64,000 bases of DNA, from contig NZ_RJSG01000002.1 in the NCBI RefSeq assembly GCF_003725775.1, positions 1 to 64,000 of the forward strand, in the 5' to 3' direction. The position numbers and the translations under genes were made by a program. Of this stretch, positions 59,887-64,000 are shown in pieces. Within the stretch, counting starts at the first letter, position 1. The number at the start of each line of letters is the position of its first letter. This DNA is from Nocardioides marmorisolisilvae. Lineage in GTDB: Bacteria > Actinomycetota > Actinomycetes > Propionibacteriales > Nocardioidaceae. A model generated the notes under the pieces. It saw only the letters and a list, made by a program, of their open reading frames with translations, did not search any database and had not been told where the DNA came from.

Positions 59887-60189
59887 TCAGGCAGAAGCCG
59901 GGGACGCCGCGGCTGTGGACGCAGAACCGCCGCCCGTGGAGGACGAGCTCTCGGACTTCGACGAGCTGGTGCTGGAGGACTCGCTCGCCGCCGGGGAGCT
60001 CGAGCTGGTCGAGCCGCGGCTGTCGTTGCGGTAGAAGCCCGAGCCCTTGAACACGACGCCGACGGCGTTGAAGACCTTGCGCAGCTTGCCGTCGCACTCG
60101 GGGCAGACGGTCAGCGAGTCGTCGCTGAAGCTCTGGACTGCTTCGAAGAAGTGTCCGCAGTCGGTGCAGGAGTACTGGTAGGTCGGCAC
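59887..60189 (-). CDS. FmdB-family zinc-ribbon protein with Ser-rich tail
   Basis: A 100-residue protein: PTYQYSCTDCGHFFEAVQSFSDDSLTVCPECDGKLRKVFNAVGVVFKGSGFYRND is the FmdB zinc ribbon with two CxxC pairs, followed by a tail of about 45 residues rich in serine, threonine and alanine. GTG 60189 gives the usual N-terminus. A CIRCE element covers the promoter, so it is probably heat-shock regulated by HrcA. It follows the 5-formyltetrahydrofolate cyclo-ligase gene by 47 bp. The FmdB family is linked to formamidase and transcription-like roles, but function is unproven. Confidence 0.85.
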   Translation of the reverse strand: MPTYQYSCTDCGHFFEAVQSFSDDSLTVCPECDGKLRKVFNAVGVVFKGSGFYRNDSRGSTSSSSPAASESSSTSSSKSESSSSTGGGSASTAAASPASA

Positions 60190-60207
60190 GGCGTGGTCCT
60201 CGGTGGT

Positions 60208-60234
60208 CTGGCACTCGGTGGTGTCGAGTGCCAA
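60208..60234 (-). promoter_or_regulatory. CIRCE element (HrcA operator)
   Basis: CTGGCACTC-N9-GAGTGCCAA matches TTAGCACTC-N9-GAGTGCTAA with 7/9 and 8/9 positions, and the arms are complementary. It lies 19 bp upstream of the fmdB start and next to a TAGTAT -10-like sequence (60235-60240). Confidence 0.7.
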
Positions 60235-60236
60235 TA

Positions 60237-60818
60237 CTACAGGAACCTGACCAGCCGTTCCTCCGTGACGACCGCGGTCACCCGGCGGTCGTGCGGCGCT
60301 GCCGGGACCGACGCGAGCAGCTCGGCGTCGTTGAGCACCACGCAGGTGAACGTGCCGACCGGGACCCGTCCCAGCGCCCGGTCGTAGGAGCCGCCGCCGC
60401 GTCCGAGGCGCAGCCCGGTCGGGTCGACCGCCAGGCCGGGAACGATCACCACGTCCGCGGTGGCGACAGCCTCCAGGCCCAGGGGCTCGCCGACCGGCTC
60501 GAGCAGCCCGCGCCGCGCCGCCGCGAGCGACTCCGGCCCGGCGTACACGGCCCAGTCCAGGTCGTTGTCCGGGAGCAGCAACGGCAGGATCACCCGCTTG
60601 CCGGCGGCGACCAGGGCATCGAGCAGGACGCCGGTCCCCGGCTCCCGCCCGACCGACACGTACGCCGCAACGGTGGCGGCCCGGCGGACCTCGTCGCAGG
60701 CCATCAGCCGGTCGCTGACGGCGTGCGCCCGGTCGGCCAGAACGGCCAGCGGAAGGCGTCCGCGAGCGGTGACCAGCTGGTCCCGCAGTGCCAGCTTTCC
60801 GGCCTCGATGTGTTCCAT
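60237..60818 (-). CDS. 5-formyltetrahydrofolate cyclo-ligase
   Basis: A 193-residue enzyme with the ATP-binding region and the conserved GLRLGRGGGSYDRAL near residue 131. It converts 5-formyl-THF to 5,10-methenyl-THF with ATP. The N-terminal EAGKLALRDQLVTARGRLPL is typical. Divergent from the UTP-glucose-1-phosphate uridylyltransferase gene by 27 bp. Confidence 0.92.
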   Translation of the reverse strand: MEHIEAGKLALRDQLVTARGRLPLAVLADRAHAVSDRLMACDEVRRAATVAAYVSVGREPGTGVLLDALVAAGKRVILPLLLPDNDLDWAVYAGPESLAAARRGLLEPVGEPLGLEAVATADVVIVPGLAVDPTGLRLGRGGGSYDRALGRVPVGTFTCVVLNDAELLASVPAAPHDRRVTAVVTEERLVRFL

Positions 60819-60845
60819 GGCAGGAACAACCCTACGATCGTTCTC

Positions 60846-62228
60846 ATGAAGGATTCAGGAAGCGGCCCAGGGCTCGCGCTTGCGCGCGAGAAGATGGCCG
60901 CCGCAGGCGTCGACCCGCTGGCGATCGACGTCTTCGCGCACTACTTCCGGCTGCTCGAGCTCGGCGAGACCGGGATGATCCCGGAGTCCTCCATCGACCC
61001 GCACGACATGCCGTCGCTCGACGACGTGGCCGTCGACCCGGCCGCCGGCGCCGAGGCGCTGCGCCGCACCGCGGTGATCAAGCTCAACGGCGGCCTGGGC
61101 ACCTCCATGGGCATGGAGCGTGCGAAGTCGCTGCTCTGCGTGCGCCGGGGTCTGTCCTTCCTCGACATCATCGCCCGCCAGGTGCTGCACCTGCGCCAGG
61201 AGCACGACGCGACGCTGCCGCTGATCTTCATGAACAGCTTCCGCACCAGCGCGGACACCCGCGCGGCGCTGGCCCGCTACGAGGACCTCGCCGTCGAGGG
61301 CCTGCCGCTGGAGTTCCTGCAGAACAAGGAGCCGAAGCTGCTGGCCTCGGACCTGACCCCGGTCGAGTGGACCAAGGACCCCGAGCTGGAGTGGTGCCCG
61401 CCCGGGCACGGCGACATCTACACGGCGATGACCTCGACCGGTCTGATCGACGCCCTCATCGAGGCCGGCTACCAGCAGATCTTCGTCTCGAACGCCGACA
61501 ATCTCGGCGCGACCCCGGACCCCAAAGTCGCCGGCTGGTTCGCGGGTTCCGGTTCCCCGTTCGCGATCGAGGCGGTTCGCCGTACGGCCTCGGACCGCAA
61601 GGGCGGCCACTTCGCCATCCGCAAGACCGACGGCCGGATCGTGCTGCGGGAGTCGGCGCAGACGTTGGAGGCCGACCGGGCCGCGCTCGGCGACCTCGAC
61701 CGGCACAAGTACATGAGCACCAACAACATCTGGATCAACCTGGTCGCGCTGCGCGACGAGCTCGCCAGCCGCCACGGCATCATGGGCCTGCCGCTGATCC
61801 GGAACGTCAAGAACGTGGACCCGGGCGACCCGAAGAGCCCGTCGGTCATCCAGATCGAGGCCGCCCTCGGTGCTGCGATCGAGATCTTCGCCGGGGCGCA
61901 GACGATCGAGGTGCCGCGCGGGCGCTACGTGCCGGTGAAGACCACCAACGACCTGCTGGTGCTGCGCTCGGACGTCTACGACATCGGCACGGACTTCGTG
62001 CTCGACCAGGCCGCGGACGTGGTTCCGTTCATCGATCTCGACGGGGTCTACAAGCTCGTCGGCGACTTCGACAAGCGCTTCAAGTCCGGTGCGCCGTCGC
62101 TGCGCCAGGCCGAGTCGCTGATCGTCGACGGCGACTGGACCTTCGGCGAGAACGTCACCGTGATCGGCTCGGTGAAGCTCTCCGGCGAGCACGGGCGCGT
62201 CGAGTCGGGCACGGTACTGACCGACTAG
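60846..62228 (+). CDS. UTP-glucose-1-phosphate uridylyltransferase (eukaryote-type UGPase)
   Basis: A 460-residue UDP-glucose pyrophosphorylase: the nucleotide-binding loop KLNGGLGTSMGMERAKS near residue 80, an uridine-binding FMNSFRTS, the NADNLGA metal-binding region and the C-terminal beta-helix cap. It produces UDP-glucose for polysaccharides. The sequence is of the eukaryotic/actinobacterial class rather than GalU. ATG 60846 chosen for the family N-terminus. moeA follows after 9 bp. Confidence 0.92.
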   Translation: MKDSGSGPGLALAREKMAAAGVDPLAIDVFAHYFRLLELGETGMIPESSIDPHDMPSLDDVAVDPAAGAEALRRTAVIKLNGGLGTSMGMERAKSLLCVRRGLSFLDIIARQVLHLRQEHDATLPLIFMNSFRTSADTRAALARYEDLAVEGLPLEFLQNKEPKLLASDLTPVEWTKDPELEWCPPGHGDIYTAMTSTGLIDALIEAGYQQIFVSNADNLGATPDPKVAGWFAGSGSPFAIEAVRRTASDRKGGHFAIRKTDGRIVLRESAQTLEADRAALGDLDRHKYMSTNNIWINLVALRDELASRHGIMGLPLIRNVKNVDPGDPKSPSVIQIEAALGAAIEIFAGAQTIEVPRGRYVPVKTTNDLLVLRSDVYDIGTDFVLDQAADVVPFIDLDGVYKLVGDFDKRFKSGAPSLRQAESLIVDGDWTFGENVTVIGSVKLSGEHGRVESGTVLTD

Positions 62229-62237
62229 GTTGGGGCC

Positions 62238-63479
62238 ATGGCTTCCCCCGGACCCGAGCCCATCAGCGTCGACGCGCACCTGGAGCTGATCCTCGATCGG
62301 ATCACCGAGCTCCCGGCCTACGACCAACCGCTGCTGGAGACGATGGGCTTGCCGGTCGTCGAGGACATCATCTCGCCGATCTCGCTGCCGGTCTTCGACA
62401 ACTCCGCGATGGACGGGTACGCCGTCGTCTTCAAGGACGTCGCCGAGGCCAGCCCCGAGAAGCCGGTGCATCTGCCGGTCGTCGGCGAGATCGCCGCCGG
62501 GCAGACGACCATCTTCGCGATGTCCCCGGGCACGGCCGTCCGGATCATGACCGGTGCGCCGATCCCGACCGGCTGCACGGCCGTCGTGCCGGTCGAGCAC
62601 ACCGACGACGGCGTGGTGAAGGTGCTGATCAGCCAGGCGCCCGTCGAGGGCCAGCACATCCGCCGGGCCGGTGAGGACATCAAGGCGGGCGACGTGCTCC
62701 TCAAGGCCGGCGACCGCTTCGACGCCCGTCGCCTCGGGCTGCTCGCCAGCGTCGGCATCGGCCGGGTCTCCACCCGTCCGCGTCCGCGCGTGGTGATCAT
62801 GTCGACCGGCTCGGAGCTCGTCGAGCCCGGCGAGGTGCTGGGCAAGGACCGGATCTACGACTCGAACTCCTACCTGCTCGCTGCCGCAGCCCGGCAGGCC
62901 GGCGCGATCGCCTACCGGGTGACCGCGACGCCGGACGACCCCGAGACCTTCGTCGAGGCGCTCTCGGACCAGCTGGTCCGCGCCGACCTGGTGGTCACCA
63001 GCGGCGGCGTCAGCAAGGGCACGCACGACGTGGTCAAGGAGGCACTGTCCCGGCTGGGCACCGTCTCCTTCCACGAGGTCGCCATGCAGCCCGGCAAGCC
63101 GCAGGGCTTCGGCGTGGTCGGGGAGGACTCGACGCCGATCTTCACGCTGCCCGGCAACCCGGTCTCGGCGTACGTGTCCTTCGAGATGTTCGTGGCCCCG
63201 GCGCTGCGCAAGATGATGGGCCGTACGCCGTACAGCCGGTCGCTCGTGCGGGCGCAGATCACCTCGACGGTGTCCTCGATGCCGGGTCGCCGCCAGTTCC
63301 TGCGCGGCTTCTTCGAGCCGAAGGTCGGTGGTTCGACGGTGACGCCGGTCGGCGGCGCGGGTTCGCACCTGATGGGCGGGCTGTCCCAGTCGAACGCGTT
63401 GATCGTGCTCGGCGAGGACCTGACGCTCGCCAAGGAGGGCTCCGACGTGCCGGTGATCCTGCTGGACCGGGACTACTGA
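62238..63479 (+). CDS. moeA: Molybdopterin molybdotransferase MoeA
   Basis: A 413-residue MoeA: FDNSAMDGYAVVF near residue 53, VRIMTGAPIPTGCTAVVPVEH, the ligase domain with VVIMSTGSELVEPGEVLGKDRIYDSNSYLLAAAARQAG, VTSGGVSKGTHDVVKEAL, and PGKPQGFGVV. It inserts molybdate into adenylylated molybdopterin. The ATG/TGA overlap with moaC (ATGA) shows co-translation. Confidence 0.95.
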   Translation: MASPGPEPISVDAHLELILDRITELPAYDQPLLETMGLPVVEDIISPISLPVFDNSAMDGYAVVFKDVAEASPEKPVHLPVVGEIAAGQTTIFAMSPGTAVRIMTGAPIPTGCTAVVPVEHTDDGVVKVLISQAPVEGQHIRRAGEDIKAGDVLLKAGDRFDARRLGLLASVGIGRVSTRPRPRVVIMSTGSELVEPGEVLGKDRIYDSNSYLLAAAARQAGAIAYRVTATPDDPETFVEALSDQLVRADLVVTSGGVSKGTHDVVKEALSRLGTVSFHEVAMQPGKPQGFGVVGEDSTPIFTLPGNPVSAYVSFEMFVAPALRKMMGRTPYSRSLVRAQITSTVSSMPGRRQFLRGFFEPKVGGSTVTPVGGAGSHLMGGLSQSNALIVLGEDLTLAKEGSDVPVILLDRDY

Positions 63480-63976
63480 TGACCGAGAACTCCACCGGGT
63501 CCGACGGACCGCGCCTGACCCACGTGGACGAGTCCGGGGCAGCCCGGATGGTCGACGTCTCCGGCAAGGAGGTCGCCGCGCGCGTCGCCACCGCCTCGGG
63601 GCGGGTGCTGGTCTCGGACGAGGTCGTGGCGCTGCTGCGCGGCGAGGGCGTGCCCAAGGGTGACGCCCTCGGCGTGGCCCGTGTTGCCGGGATCATGGCG
63701 GCCAAGCGGACCCCGGACCTCGTCCCGCTCTGCCACCCGTTGGCGATCTCCGGGGTCGAGATCGACCTCGAGGTCCTCGACGACGCCGTGGCGATCACGG
63801 CCACCGTGCGCACCTCCGACCGGACCGGGGTGGAGATGGAAGCGCTGACCGCCGTCTCGGTCGCCGCCCTCACGGTGGTGGACATGGTGAAGGCCGTGGA
63901 CAAGGCTGCGGTCATCACCGATGTCCGGGTGGAGTCGAAGACGGGCGGTAAGAGCGGACCATGGGAGCGCAGCTGA
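63479..63976 (+). CDS. moaC: Cyclic pyranopterin monophosphate synthase accessory protein MoaC
   Basis: A 165-residue MoaC: ARMVDVSGKEVAARVATASGRV, the KRTPDLVPLCHPL active-site loop, GVEMEALTAVSVAALTVVDMVKAVDK and the tail region IVTDV-type strand. It acts with MoaA in the first step of molybdenum cofactor synthesis. ATG 63479 overlaps the moeA TGA. Confidence 0.95.
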   Translation: MTENSTGSDGPRLTHVDESGAARMVDVSGKEVAARVATASGRVLVSDEVVALLRGEGVPKGDALGVARVAGIMAAKRTPDLVPLCHPLAISGVEIDLEVLDDAVAITATVRTSDRTGVEMEALTAVSVAALTVVDMVKAVDKAAVITDVRVESKTGGKSGPWERS

Positions 63977-64000
63977 AGGCCGGAGTGGTCGTCGCGTCCA
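63961..64000 (+). CDS. mogA: Molybdopterin adenylyltransferase MogA, 5' start only
   Basis: The 40 visible bases encode MGAQLKAGVVVAS, the conserved N-terminus of MogA/MoaB. The ATG lies 16 bp inside moaC, so translation is coupled. The rest lies beyond the right edge. Confidence 0.7.
   Translation, partial: MGAQLKAGVVVAS

Noticed and set aside
33573-63368. Very long open frames antisense to cheA (33573-35663), the RTX region (50998-53397) and UGPase-moeA (60855-63368)
   Set aside because: They lack credible starts and family motifs and have the His/Arg/Val/Gly-rich composition typical of the opposite strand of high-GC genes. The sense genes are unambiguous.

Overview
The window is a GC-rich actinobacterial chromosome segment. 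GTG starts and 1-4 bp stop/start overlaps are frequent. Gene content (WhiB, IdeR, mycoredoxin, UvrD2, DUF2342 protease, LCP protein, EfeUOB) together with a flagellar and chemotaxis locus points to a motile member of the Nocardioidaceae, probably Nocardioides. The family placement is inferred from gene content alone.

Layout. 1-5.7 kb: end of a collagen-like protein, deoD, a glycosyltransferase, and a secreted repeat protein coupled to a sortase. 5.7-15.9 kb: M3 peptidase, nudC, mycoredoxin, uvrD2, then whiB7 behind a long leader with an upstream ORF and attenuator hairpin, then an ABC1-type kinase coupled to a TOMM cyclodehydratase-like gene. As I recall it, this order resembles the M. tuberculosis Rv3195-Rv3199c neighbourhood. 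16-23.8 kb: housekeeping and membrane genes (PHP protein, DUF2156 lysyltransferase-like protein, DUF2342 protease operon, moaE). 23.8-40 kb: flagellar filament and chemotaxis locus (fliT-like, fliS, fliD, fliC, an acyltransferase, fliA on the minus strand; flgN, flgK, flgL, fliW, csrA, a GDSL esterase, cheA, cheW, and a 974-residue soluble receptor with three nearly identical GAF modules on the plus strand), followed by an orphan NarL-type regulator. 40-47.6 kb: ideR, a sugar kinase/aldolase/TetR operon divergent from a Tat-exported amine oxidase and a beta-propeller protein, and a saccharopine dehydrogenase-like reductase. 47.7-53.5 kb: efeUOB iron uptake with an IdeR-type box, an RTX-repeat secreted protein, a TetR regulator and tRNA-Arg. 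53.5-64 kb: desaturase and its reductase, LCP ligase, mscL, an FmdB-type zinc ribbon behind a CIRCE element, folate and UDP-glucose genes, and moeA-moaC-mog running off the right edge.

How parts fit. Three sites of the form TCA(A/G)-N14/15-GCCGA precede fliC, flgN and cheA and look like sigma-28 promoters served by the fliA product. The fliC leader carries a GGA hexaloop hairpin plus a GGA in its ribosome-binding site, the arrangement expected for CsrA control antagonised by FliW; both genes are in the same locus. IdeR probably controls efeUOB through the box at 51034. A family of short palindromic repeats sits just 3' of several genes, and one copy lies in frame inside cheA.
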